The notes beneath the pieces were generated by a model. That model saw only the letters and a program-made list of their open reading frames with translations. It was not told the DNA's origin and made no database searches. Of a DNA stretch of 64,000 nucleotides, positions 1 to 7,207 are shown in pieces. Position 1 is the first letter of the stretch, and every line of letters starts with the position of its first letter. Both the position numbers and the translations under genes were made by a program. The DNA comes from Streptomyces kurssanovii (GTDB taxonomy: Bacteria > Actinomycetota > Actinomycetes > Streptomycetales > Streptomycetaceae), in the NCBI RefSeq assembly GCF_014649695.1, contig NZ_BMTN01000018.1:94295-158294 (forward strand), read 5' to 3'.

Positions 1-1
1 G

Positions 2-52
2 CGGGGCGGCTTCCCCGTGACCGCCGAAGTGCCGGTCCCGGTCGTAGCCTGA
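2..52 (+). CDS. Sensor histidine kinase, C-terminal end (partial)
   Basis: Only the last 16 codons are inside the window, ending in TGA four bases before the response-regulator start. The visible tail (GGFPVTAEVPVPVVA) resembles the end of the HATPase domain of DesK/NarX-type kinases, where a GG(F/T)xVxAxLP strand closes the ATP-binding fold. Position immediately upstream of a NarL-type response regulator supports the assignment as its cognate kinase. Everything else about the protein lies outside the window. Confidence 0.6.
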   Translation, partial: RGGFPVTAEVPVPVVA

Positions 53-56
53 GTCC

Positions 57-698
57 GTGAACGAGATGCCGCGGGACCACAGACCGGCGAAGTCCGTGCG
101 TGTCCTTCTCGCGGAGGACCAGGGCATGATGCGGGGCGCGCTCGCCCTGCTGCTGGGCCTGGAGGCCGACATCGACGTGGTCGCGCAGGTGGGGCGCGGC
201 GATCAGATCGTGGACGCGGCGCTCACGTCGCGGCCGGACGTGGCGCTGCTCGACATCGAACTCCCAGGGTGCAGCGGCCTGGACGCCGCCGCCGACCTGG
301 CGCGGGAGGTGCCGGACTGCCGGGTGCTGATCCTCACCACGTTCGGCAGGCCGGGCTATCTGCGGCGGGCCATGGAGGCGGGGGCGGCCGGGTTCCTCGT
401 CAAGGACGGGCCGGTGGAGGACCTGGCCCAGGCGATCCGGCGGGTGCTGACCGGCGAGACGGTCGTCGATCCGGCGCTGGCCGCGGCGGCGCTCGGCGCC
501 GGGCCGAACCCGCTGACGGCCCGGGAACGGGACGCTCTCGGCGCGTCGGTGGACGGGGCGACGGTCGCCGACATCGCGGAGACACTGCACCTGTCCGAGT
601 CGACCGTACGGAACTACCTGTCGTCGGCGATCGGCAAGACCGGCACCCGCAACCGCATGGAGGCCGTCCGGGCGGCCCGGCAGCAGGGCTGGCTCTGA
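57..698 (+). CDS. NarL/LuxR-family two-component response regulator (DesR-like)
   Basis: 213 aa. An N-terminal receiver domain (about residues 14-130) shows the acidic pair in LLAEDQ, the phosphoacceptor Asp in ALLDIELPG, a Thr in LILTTFG and the conserved Lys in FLVKDG. A C-terminal LuxR-type helix-turn-helix (about 150-210) contains LTARERDAL and the recognition segment LSESTVRNYLSSAIGK. The family acts as a phosphorylation-controlled transcription factor. GTG at 57 is taken as the start; ATG at 66 is an equally plausible alternative and neither has a strong Shine-Dalgarno. It follows the kinase fragment by 4 bp, so the two are probably one operon. The convergent MFS gene ends 28 bp downstream, so the targets are not evident from position alone. 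Confidence 0.9.
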   Translation: MNEMPRDHRPAKSVRVLLAEDQGMMRGALALLLGLEADIDVVAQVGRGDQIVDAALTSRPDVALLDIELPGCSGLDAAADLAREVPDCRVLILTTFGRPGYLRRAMEAGAAGFLVKDGPVEDLAQAIRRVLTGETVVDPALAAAALGAGPNPLTARERDALGASVDGATVADIAETLHLSESTVRNYLSSAIGKTGTRNRMEAVRAARQQGWL

Positions 699-726
699 CG
701 GCCGCACCCGGCGTGCCTCACCGTCG

Positions 727-2172
727 TCATGCCCGGTCCGCCGCGGTCCGCGGCAGCCACAGCAGCATGAGCACCGCGCCGGCGAGGAGCACGCCCGCCC
801 CCGTACGGAAGGCCAGCGCGTAACCGGCCGTCAGGTCCTCCGGTCCGGTGCCGCCGCCGGAGCGTGCGGCGGCGACCGTCGACAGGATCGACAGGCCGAG
901 CGCGCCCCCCATCGTGCGGGAGGTGTTGATGAGGCCGGAGACCAGGCCCGCGTCGTCGGGGTCCGCGCCCGAGGTGGCAAGGGCGGCGAGCGGCGTGGCG
1001 GCCAGACCGATGCCCGCCATCATCAGGATCCCGGGGCCCGCGATCGCCGTGAGGTACGTGCCGTCGGCGGTCATCGTGGACTGCCAGCCGAATCCGGTCG
1101 CCGCGATCAGGGTCCCGAGGACGGCGACGTTGCGCGCGCCGCCTCTGGCCATCAGCGACGGCGCCAGTTTCGAGCCGACGATGACGCTGACGGAGCTGGG
1201 GACGAGGGCGAGGCCGGCCTCCAGCGGGGTGTAGCCGAGGACGCTCTGGGCGTAGACCGTCATGAAGAACCACATGGCGAAGGACGCGGAACCGGTCACC
1301 AGCATGGACACGTTGGCGGCCGACACGGCCCGCGACCGGAACAGCTTCAGCGGCATGAGCGGCGCCTTCGTCCTGGCCTCCACCACCAGGAACAGGCCGA
1401 GCAGCGCGAGCCCGCCGAGCAGCGGCAGCAGCGTCCCGCCGGCGCCCCAGCCGGACTCCTCCGTCTGCACGATGCCGTACGCGACGGCGGCCAGACCGCC
1501 CGTCACCAGGACCGCGCCGGGCAGATCGAGCCTGCGGCTGCCGCCGGTGCGGCTCTCCGTCAGCCACAGGACGGCGGCGGCCAGCACCACCACACCGACG
1601 GGGACGTTGATGAGCAGCACCCATCGCCAGGACAGCAGGTCGGTCAGTACCCCGCCGACGAACCCGCCCGCCGCGCCGCCCGCGGCTCCGACGGCCGCCC
1701 AGGTGGCGATCGCGCGGGTCCGTGCCGGGCCCGGCGGCACGGCGGAGGTGATGATGGTCAGCGTCGCCGGCGCGAGCACGGCCGCGCCGAGCCCCTGCAC
1801 CGCGCGTGCGGCGAGCAACTGCCGGCCTTCCTGCGCGAGTCCGCCCGCGACGGAGGCGGCGGTGAACAGGCTCAGCCCGACGATGAACATCCGCTTGCGG
1901 CCGAATATGTCCGCCGCCCGCCCGCCGAGGAGCATGAAACCGGCGAACGCGATCGAGTAGGCGTTGAGCACCCATTGCAGCCCCGTCGCCGAGAGCCCGA
2001 GGTCGGCGCGCATCGACGGCAGCGCCACGTTCACCACGGACACGTCCAGCACGACGAGGAAAGCGCCGGCGCACGCGGCGAGGACCACCGCCCAGGTACG
2101 GGGCGAGGGCGTGGTGGGCGCGGGTGCGAGCGACTTCTGCGCGTTCGAGGGGGCTTGGGGCATGCCTGTCAT
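727..2172 (-). CDS. MFS drug exporter, DHA2 (EmrB/QacA) type
   Basis: 481 aa integral membrane protein with about 14 hydrophobic segments. After a short cytosolic leader come the DHA2 hallmarks: LVVLDVSVVNVALPSM in helix 1 and motif A as GGRAADIFGRKRM after helix 2, then the Pro/Gly-rich antiporter motif region VGAAGGAAGG. Proton-driven efflux of drugs or metabolites is inferred from the family; the substrate cannot be read. ATG at 2172 is chosen over upstream in-frame codons because homology to the family starts just after it; ATG at 2163 is possible. A perfect palindrome lies 21 bp upstream and probably binds a repressor encoded elsewhere. It is convergent with the response regulator, which might control it but need not. 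Confidence 0.9.
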   Translation of the reverse strand: MTGMPQAPSNAQKSLAPAPTTPSPRTWAVVLAACAGAFLVVLDVSVVNVALPSMRADLGLSATGLQWVLNAYSIAFAGFMLLGGRAADIFGRKRMFIVGLSLFTAASVAGGLAQEGRQLLAARAVQGLGAAVLAPATLTIITSAVPPGPARTRAIATWAAVGAAGGAAGGFVGGVLTDLLSWRWVLLINVPVGVVVLAAAVLWLTESRTGGSRRLDLPGAVLVTGGLAAVAYGIVQTEESGWGAGGTLLPLLGGLALLGLFLVVEARTKAPLMPLKLFRSRAVSAANVSMLVTGSASFAMWFFMTVYAQSVLGYTPLEAGLALVPSSVSVIVGSKLAPSLMARGGARNVAVLGTLIAATGFGWQSTMTADGTYLTAIAGPGILMMAGIGLAATPLAALATSGADPDDAGLVSGLINTSRTMGGALGLSILSTVAAARSGGGTGPEDLTAGYALAFRTGAGVLLAGAVLMLLWLPRTAADRA

Positions 2173-2192
2173 GGTCGCAGCGACAGATCGGT

Positions 2193-2218
2193 CCGTACAT
2201 CCTGATTTCGATGTACGG
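2193..2218. promoter_or_regulatory. Palindromic operator candidate upstream of the MFS gene
   Basis: Perfect inverted repeat with 9-bp arms, CCGTACATC and GATGTACGG, separated by 8 bp. It lies 21 bp upstream of the MFS start codon, where a TetR- or MarR-type repressor operator is normally found. No such regulator is encoded next to it. The role is inferred from symmetry and position. Confidence 0.5.
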
Positions 2219-2479
2219 CTCACGCGGGGTGGGACCAGGGCCTGGGACCTAGGAGGGCTTTGTCTCCGTGGTGGCGGTGACGGCATTTCCGGGGCGGGTG
2301 TGCGCGGGCGCGCGGGTGGTCACGGCCGAACGGGGCCGGACGGGTGCCGTGGTGGGTGCTGTGCAGGCCACCGGGCACCGGCCCACGGTCGGCGGCCGCG
2401 GTGGGCCGATTGATCCCCGTCGTCTCGTGGAAGTGCTGTTGCACGTGACGCTACTGCCCAATGAGGAGGAGGAAGTGCG
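2219..2479. other. Intergenic region between the divergent MFS and membrane-protein genes
   Basis: The MFS palindrome occupies its left edge. The right edge carries an unusually strong Shine-Dalgarno (GAGGAGGAGG, ending about 10 bases before the ATG at 2480). The middle shows open frames on both strands but none with a convincing start, ribosome site or conserved motif. No gene is called. Confidence 0.4.
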
Positions 2480-2920
2480 ATGACCATCGCTCCTGAGGTT
2501 TCCGTCCGGCGTGAGCGGTCGGCGGCGGTCCCTGTCGTGGTGGCCGCGGCCATCGCTCCGCTGCTGGTATGGCTGGTGGCCGACCCGCTGCTCGGCGCGC
2601 GGCTGGAGGTGCTCACGCCGCGGGGCGCGGTGGAGCTCGGCGCCCCGCCGATTCTGATCGCCGGCGTTCTGTCCGCACTGGCGGGCTGGGGTCTGCGCGG
2701 TCTCCTGGACCGGTTGGCACCGCGGCGGGGCCGGACGATCTGGCTCGTGACGGCCGTTCTGGTGCTGGTGCTGTCGTTCCTGCCGCTGACGGACCCCGCC
2801 GTCAGCACCTCCACCCGCCTATGGCTGGGCCTGATGCATGTCGTCGTCGGAGCCGTGCTGATCCCCGGGCTCGGTCGCCGCAGGGATGACCGGCAGGCCG
2901 CCGCCGGGAGGCGTGACTGA
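2480..2920 (+). CDS. Small four-helix membrane protein (DUF6069-like)
   Basis: 146 aa with four hydrophobic segments near residues 17-36, 54-74, 90-108 and 115-134, a short charged N-terminus and an Arg/Asp-rich tail. The pattern and length resemble the small actinobacterial membrane proteins grouped as DUF6069. No catalytic motif is visible and no function is assigned. The start is well supported by the strong GAGGAGGA ribosome site. It is transcribed divergently from the MFS exporter, so it may share regulation with it. Confidence 0.7.
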   Translation: MTIAPEVSVRRERSAAVPVVVAAAIAPLLVWLVADPLLGARLEVLTPRGAVELGAPPILIAGVLSALAGWGLRGLLDRLAPRRGRTIWLVTAVLVLVLSFLPLTDPAVSTSTRLWLGLMHVVVGAVLIPGLGRRRDDRQAAAGRRD

Positions 2921-3226
2921 CGGTCCTCGTGACCGAGGGAGCGTCGCGGTTCCGGGCCGGGCGGCGTACGGCCGCGCCTTCGTCCCGGCTGTTCTGATGG
3001 CGTACGCACTGCTGCACGTATACGGCAACCTGCCGTGGCACTGCGGGAGTTGCCGGTCCCGGGGCACGCGCATGCCGCGGCCGCTCGCCGAGGCGTGGTT
3101 CGGTACGGCGTAGGCGGCGCGCGGCGGTACTGCGGCGGCGTGCGCGCCGCCTGTGCGATCACCTGCCGGACCTGACGGGTCGTTGCTAGCCTGCTGAGCA
3201 CGCAGTCGACACGGGGAGAGCGGCTC
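2921..3226. other. Intergenic region before the conflict operon
   Basis: A possible 75-codon frame (2886-3113, plus) overlaps the previous gene and has one hydrophobic stretch but no clear ribosome site, so it is not called. Nearer the next gene are a possible -10 element (TAGCCT, 3187-3192) and a Shine-Dalgarno GGGGAGAG (about 3213-3220) serving the ATG at 3227. No good -35 is visible. Confidence 0.35.
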
Positions 3227-4207
3227 ATGCGACCACGACTCGTCTTCATCCACGGGATAGGCCGCCCCCGCGACTCTGTCCGCGAGTTGGCCGCTTGGAC
3301 GACGGCACTGGCCTCCGGCATGCGCGCCGCCGGACATTCGGCCCTCGCGGGCTCACTGTCCGCCGACGGCGGCGTCGAGTGCGTTTTCGCGCACTACGAC
3401 GATCTCTTCCGCCGCAGCCAGGCGCAGGGCGAAGGCGATGTGGCGCCCGGGGAGGCCGAGGCCGAGATCCTTTCGGATCTCCTCCTCGCCTGGGTCGACG
3501 GGCTGATCGCCGAGGAGGACGGAGACGCGGGCCGGCGTCTCCTGGCGGGCGCGCGGGCACAGGCGCAGCCGAGAGACCAGAGCCAGGGCAGTCTCGACGT
3601 GGTGCGCCGTGCGCTCAACGTGGCGACCACGGTGCTGGCTCTCAAGCCGTGGGGAGCTGCCGCCCAGTGGATCACTCCCAAGCTGATGGTCCGCGAACTC
3701 GGCCAGGTGGCCAGGTACCTGGCCCGTGGCGAAGCGGATGCGGCGGGTTCCGGTCTCGACCACCGCATCCGTGCGCGCGTCCTGGCAGCCATCGGCGAGG
3801 GACCGGCGGTGGTGGTCGCGCACTCGCTGGGCACGATCGTCACCTTGGAAGCGCTGCACGAACTGCCTTCGGCCACACCCCTGTTCGTCACCCTCGGCTC
3901 ACCGATCGCCATGCGGTCCGTCGTATGGCCGCGGCTGGCTCCTCAGCCTCCCCGGGTGCCCGAAGGAGTCCTTCGGTGGAGGAACTACTGGGACCGTGAC
4001 GACATCTTCGCCGTCCGGCCTCACCTGGAAAGAGACATGGCCGCGAACTCCTCGGGCGTGCTGCCGGAGAGCCGCCGGGTGGATTCCGACGGTGTGTGGG
4101 TCCACTCCGCGGAAACGTACCTGGCTCGGGCGAGCGTTGCCGGGCCGGTCGCCGAGGCACTGGCCGAGACCGCGACCCTGCCGCGCGGAACGGCAGATGC
4201 GCAGTAG
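3227..4207 (+). CDS. Alpha/beta hydrolase (lipase/PGAP1-like), first gene of the conflict operon
   Basis: 326 aa, no signal peptide, so probably cytosolic. It opens with the typical alpha/beta-hydrolase oxyanion strand LVFIHGIG. The nucleophile elbow is AHSLG with Ser200. The likely acid lies in YWDRDDIF (about residue 260) and the likely base is His293 in WVHSAETYL, so a complete Ser-Asp-His triad can be proposed. The fold resembles PGAP1-like lipase/esterase proteins that often accompany bacterial effector modules. The stop overlaps the next gene by 11 bp, implying co-translation with the caspase-VMAP protein. Membrane-lipid or ester hydrolysis as an effector activity is inference; it could instead be an accessory enzyme. 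The ATG start has a good GGGGAGAG ribosome site. Confidence 0.8.
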   Translation: MRPRLVFIHGIGRPRDSVRELAAWTTALASGMRAAGHSALAGSLSADGGVECVFAHYDDLFRRSQAQGEGDVAPGEAEAEILSDLLLAWVDGLIAEEDGDAGRRLLAGARAQAQPRDQSQGSLDVVRRALNVATTVLALKPWGAAAQWITPKLMVRELGQVARYLARGEADAAGSGLDHRIRARVLAAIGEGPAVVVAHSLGTIVTLEALHELPSATPLFVTLGSPIAMRSVVWPRLAPQPPRVPEGVLRWRNYWDRDDIFAVRPHLERDMAANSSGVLPESRRVDSDGVWVHSAETYLARASVAGPVAEALAETATLPRGTADAQ

Positions 4208-6260
4208 AACAACCGCGCGGCATGTGCTCGTCGTCGCACCGCAGTGCGCCTCCATGGAGCGCCTGACGCGCTTGGAGGAAGCCGCCGCCGACCTGTTCGC
4301 CGTACTGTCGGACGCCTCGGTCGGAGCCTGCCGCCCGGGCCTCCCCCCGGGCAGCAGCGCACTCGTCACAGGCGACGGACTGACCAGCGCGGAGATCACG
4401 GCCACGGTGCACGCGGCTGCGGCATACGCGGCCGAACACGGGGCGGTGCTGGTGCTGGCCTTCCTCGGGCACGGCTTCGTACCCGGCCAGGCGACGACGC
4501 TCCACTTCATGGGGGCCGACTCGGTCGAGGACGTCAGGCACGGTGCGGTGAATGTGACCGAACTCCTTACGCGGGCCCTCGACCACCCGGGGATCCCGGG
4601 CGTCCTCGGCATCATCGACACCTGTCACGCGGCCGGCGCCCTCCCGGCGGCCCAGGACCTCACCGCCGGTACACGGCTGGGCCAGAGCCGGCTGTCCCTC
4701 CTGATGGGTTCCTCGCTCAGTCAGGCCGCTGTCGACCTGGCCTTCTCCCGGGGCCTGACCACGCTGCTGAGGAGGGGCATGCTCACGGCGGGCAGAAAGC
4801 TGACGCTGGCGGACCTCGGCCATGCCTTACGCACGGAGCTGGTCGGGCAGAACATCACCGCTTTCGACTATGCGGGGGCGGCGTCCGAGCCGCTGTGGAT
4901 CGCCCGCAACGCGTGCGCCCGCATGGCCCTCATGGGCGGTCTCACCGGCCCGCTCGCCCACGAGGAACTCACCGAGTCGATCGGCCGGGTCGACCCCCCG
5001 GTGCCCGTTCCGACTCCCGGTGCAGGGCTGCAGTCGGTCCTTCACTGCCGGAAGGAAGTGCTCGACCGCGCCCCGTCGGAAGAGCGGGATCGCGCGGTAC
5101 GCGCACTCGACGGGGCGATCATCGCCATTCACACCGTGACGTTCATCCGCGGCTGGATCGGCGGCAAGCTCACCACCGAGGCCATGCGGCACGCCCTGCA
5201 CACCATGCTCGCCGCCGACAGGCGGGTGCCCGGGGCGAGCGTGTCCATCACAGACGTCGGCATCATCGATGAACTCGCCTTCAACCACCCCGAGTCCGAG
5301 ACCGACGGCCTGCGCTCGATCGCGCGCTTCGTCGCGCTGCTCGGCCAGGTCTGCGGAATGAGCCTCGACGACCCCGCCCTCGAGGACTGGGGACAGCGGA
5401 TCGAGGCGCCGGCGCTGGTCAACGACGCGCGCCGGCACGCCGCTACGCGCACGGAGGGCCAGCGGTTGAGCCTGGTGGTGAGCCTTCACGCCTCCCTCGC
5501 CGGCGAGTGGCCCGAGACGCTCGATGCCTGGCTTCTGATGGACGGGGCGCTGCTGGAACACGAGCAGTTCACCAACGAGACAGCCGACAGACGCGGAGCG
5601 GAGGACGCCGTCGAGAGGGCGGTGCTGTGGGCCGACGAACACGCGCGAACACTGAAACTGCCCTTGAAACGGCTGGACATCGCCATTCCCAGCAGCCTGC
5701 TGCTCGAATGGCGGCCCGAAGAGGCGGGTACGGCCCTTCTTCTTGGTGTCCGCTTCGAAGTCCGGCTGCACTGGAGCAACCGGCTCAACCCGGACGCCGT
5801 GCTGCGCAGCATCGAAGGCACCCTCGCCGAGCGCTGGGAGACGATCTCCGAATGCGGCGACGGCGCCCCGGTCGACTGGCTGGCCCACGAGGAGCTCGCC
5901 GACCCGCAGGCGCTGCGCAGCCAACTGCGCAACGGCCGCTATACGCGGGGAATCGGCCTCACCCAGCACCCCGGCGCCGATGCCCGGCTCATGGAGACGC
6001 TGCTCGCCTACACCCCCGTCCTGCTGTGGCCGCACGCCTCGGGCGGGTTCCCGAAGGAACGCCACGGCTGTCTCGAAGCGAGCTGGTGGGCCATGCCGGG
6101 AGTACTCACCCGCGCCTATCGCAACCGCTGGCGCGGGGACGAAGCCGGGGACCTGGCCGACCTCCGGGCCGTCTGGGACGACCAGGACTGGCTGCGCTTC
6201 TGCCTGCACTTCCGTTCGACACCGCCACCGGCTCCGGCTGCCGACGAGGGGACTGCATGA
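4197..6260 (+). CDS. Caspase-like protease with VMAP C-terminal domain (vWA-MoxR-associated protein)
   Basis: 687 aa. The N-terminal 250 residues form a caspase/metacaspase-like domain with strand LVLAFLGHGF carrying candidate catalytic His92 and strand GIIDTCHAAG carrying candidate Cys143, the spacing and context expected for a C14-type dyad. A linker rich in Pro follows at about 265-280. The remainder (about 420-680) contains RLSLVVSLHASL, LDIAIPSSLL and CLEASWWAMPG, resembling the VMAP middle and C-terminal regions of vWA-MoxR-associated proteins. In such systems VMAP is thought to connect sensing by the vWA/MoxR pair to an effector, here proteolysis. ATG at 4197 overlaps the hydrolase stop by 11 bp; its own stop overlaps the MoxR start as ATGA. 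The VMAP assignment is from motif memory and context. Confidence 0.8.
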   Translation: MRSRTTARHVLVVAPQCASMERLTRLEEAAADLFAVLSDASVGACRPGLPPGSSALVTGDGLTSAEITATVHAAAAYAAEHGAVLVLAFLGHGFVPGQATTLHFMGADSVEDVRHGAVNVTELLTRALDHPGIPGVLGIIDTCHAAGALPAAQDLTAGTRLGQSRLSLLMGSSLSQAAVDLAFSRGLTTLLRRGMLTAGRKLTLADLGHALRTELVGQNITAFDYAGAASEPLWIARNACARMALMGGLTGPLAHEELTESIGRVDPPVPVPTPGAGLQSVLHCRKEVLDRAPSEERDRAVRALDGAIIAIHTVTFIRGWIGGKLTTEAMRHALHTMLAADRRVPGASVSITDVGIIDELAFNHPESETDGLRSIARFVALLGQVCGMSLDDPALEDWGQRIEAPALVNDARRHAATRTEGQRLSLVVSLHASLAGEWPETLDAWLLMDGALLEHEQFTNETADRRGAEDAVERAVLWADEHARTLKLPLKRLDIAIPSSLLLEWRPEEAGTALLLGVRFEVRLHWSNRLNPDAVLRSIEGTLAERWETISECGDGAPVDWLAHEELADPQALRSQLRNGRYTRGIGLTQHPGADARLMETLLAYTPVLLWPHASGGFPKERHGCLEASWWAMPGVLTRAYRNRWRGDEAGDLADLRAVWDDQDWLRFCLHFRSTPPPAPAADEGTA

Positions 6261-7207
6261 TGTGGGACGACTACTACCGGGGCGACGGGATCACGCGGGC
6301 GGACGCTGAACTGCCGACTCCTCCGCCATGGCGCACCTTTCCTACGCCGTCACCGGCCGAGGTCTTCCGTCCCCCGCAGGGTCTGACCGACGCCGTGAAC
6401 GCCGCCCTCGCGCTGCGGCGACCGCTGATGATCACCGGCGGCCCCGGCACGGGCAAGTCCACCGTCATCGAACAGGTGGCGGCCGAGCTCGCGCTCGGGC
6501 CCGTGCTGCGCTGGCACATCACGTCGCGGAGCACCCTCGCGGACGCGCTGTACCGCTACGACGCCCTGGGCCGCATCCATGCCCACCGGCTCGAGCAGGA
6601 GAAGGCGAGAGCCGGCCAGGCCGCCGCTGCGGACGACGTCGCGGACTTTCTCACCCTCGGCCAGTTGGGCACCGCGTTGCTTCCGTCGCCGCGCCCCCGG
6701 GCCCTGCTCATCGACGAGATCGACAAGGCTGATCTCGACCTCCCGGGTGACCTGCTGGATGTCCTGGAGCGCGGGGAGTTCCACATCACGGAGCTTCTGC
6801 GGGAGGCGCAGGAGGAGGCTCAGGTGCGCATGTGGAACACCGACGCCCGCCACCTCGTGCGAAGGGGCCACGTGCAGTGCACCGAGTTCCCGTTCATCGT
6901 GATGACGAGCAACGGGGAGCAGGACCTTCCCGCGGCGTTCCTGCGCCGCTGTGTGCGTTTCACCATGCCGAAGCCGACAGCCGCCCTGATGCGCGCCGTT
7001 GTCCGCGGCCACCTCCAGCTGGACGTCGGCGACTCGGGGCCCGAGGCGGAGCTGATCGACGACTTCGTACGCCGTGTCGCCTCGGGCGAGAACGTCGCGG
7101 TCGACCAGTTGCTCGGCACACTCCACCTGCTCAAGGGCACCACCGGCTCGCCGGAGGAGAACAGCCGGCTCATCAGCCTTCTCATGAAGGATCTCTCGAG
7201 TGCCTGA
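6257..7207 (+). CDS. MoxR-type AAA+ ATPase of the conflict system
   Basis: 316 aa. Walker A is GGPGTGKST (about residues 61-69), Walker B LLIDEIDKA (about 149-157), sensor 1 in VMTSNGEQDLP (about 215) and the Arg-finger segment FLRRCVRF (about 228). These and the small helical lid at the C-terminus make a single-domain MoxR AAA+ ATPase, which usually acts as an oligomeric remodeller partnered with a vWA protein. In ternary conflict systems it is the nucleotide-dependent switch. The start overlaps the VMAP stop (ATGA) and has GAGGGG upstream; a second ATG directly follows. Its stop overlaps the next GTG start by 8 bp. The catalytic residues are all present, so activity is expected. Confidence 0.92.
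   Translation: MMWDDYYRGDGITRADAELPTPPPWRTFPTPSPAEVFRPPQGLTDAVNAALALRRPLMITGGPGTGKSTVIEQVAAELALGPVLRWHITSRSTLADALYRYDALGRIHAHRLEQEKARAGQAAAADDVADFLTLGQLGTALLPSPRPRALLIDEIDKADLDLPGDLLDVLERGEFHITELLREAQEEAQVRMWNTDARHLVRRGHVQCTEFPFIVMTSNGEQDLPAAFLRRCVRFTMPKPTAALMRAVVRGHLQLDVGDSGPEAELIDDFVRRVASGENVAVDQLLGTLHLLKGTTGSPEENSRLISLLMKDLSSA

Noticed and set aside
2886-3113. 75-codon frame after the small membrane protein
   Set aside because: Overlaps the preceding gene, lacks a ribosome site and shows no conserved pattern; kept only as a remark.
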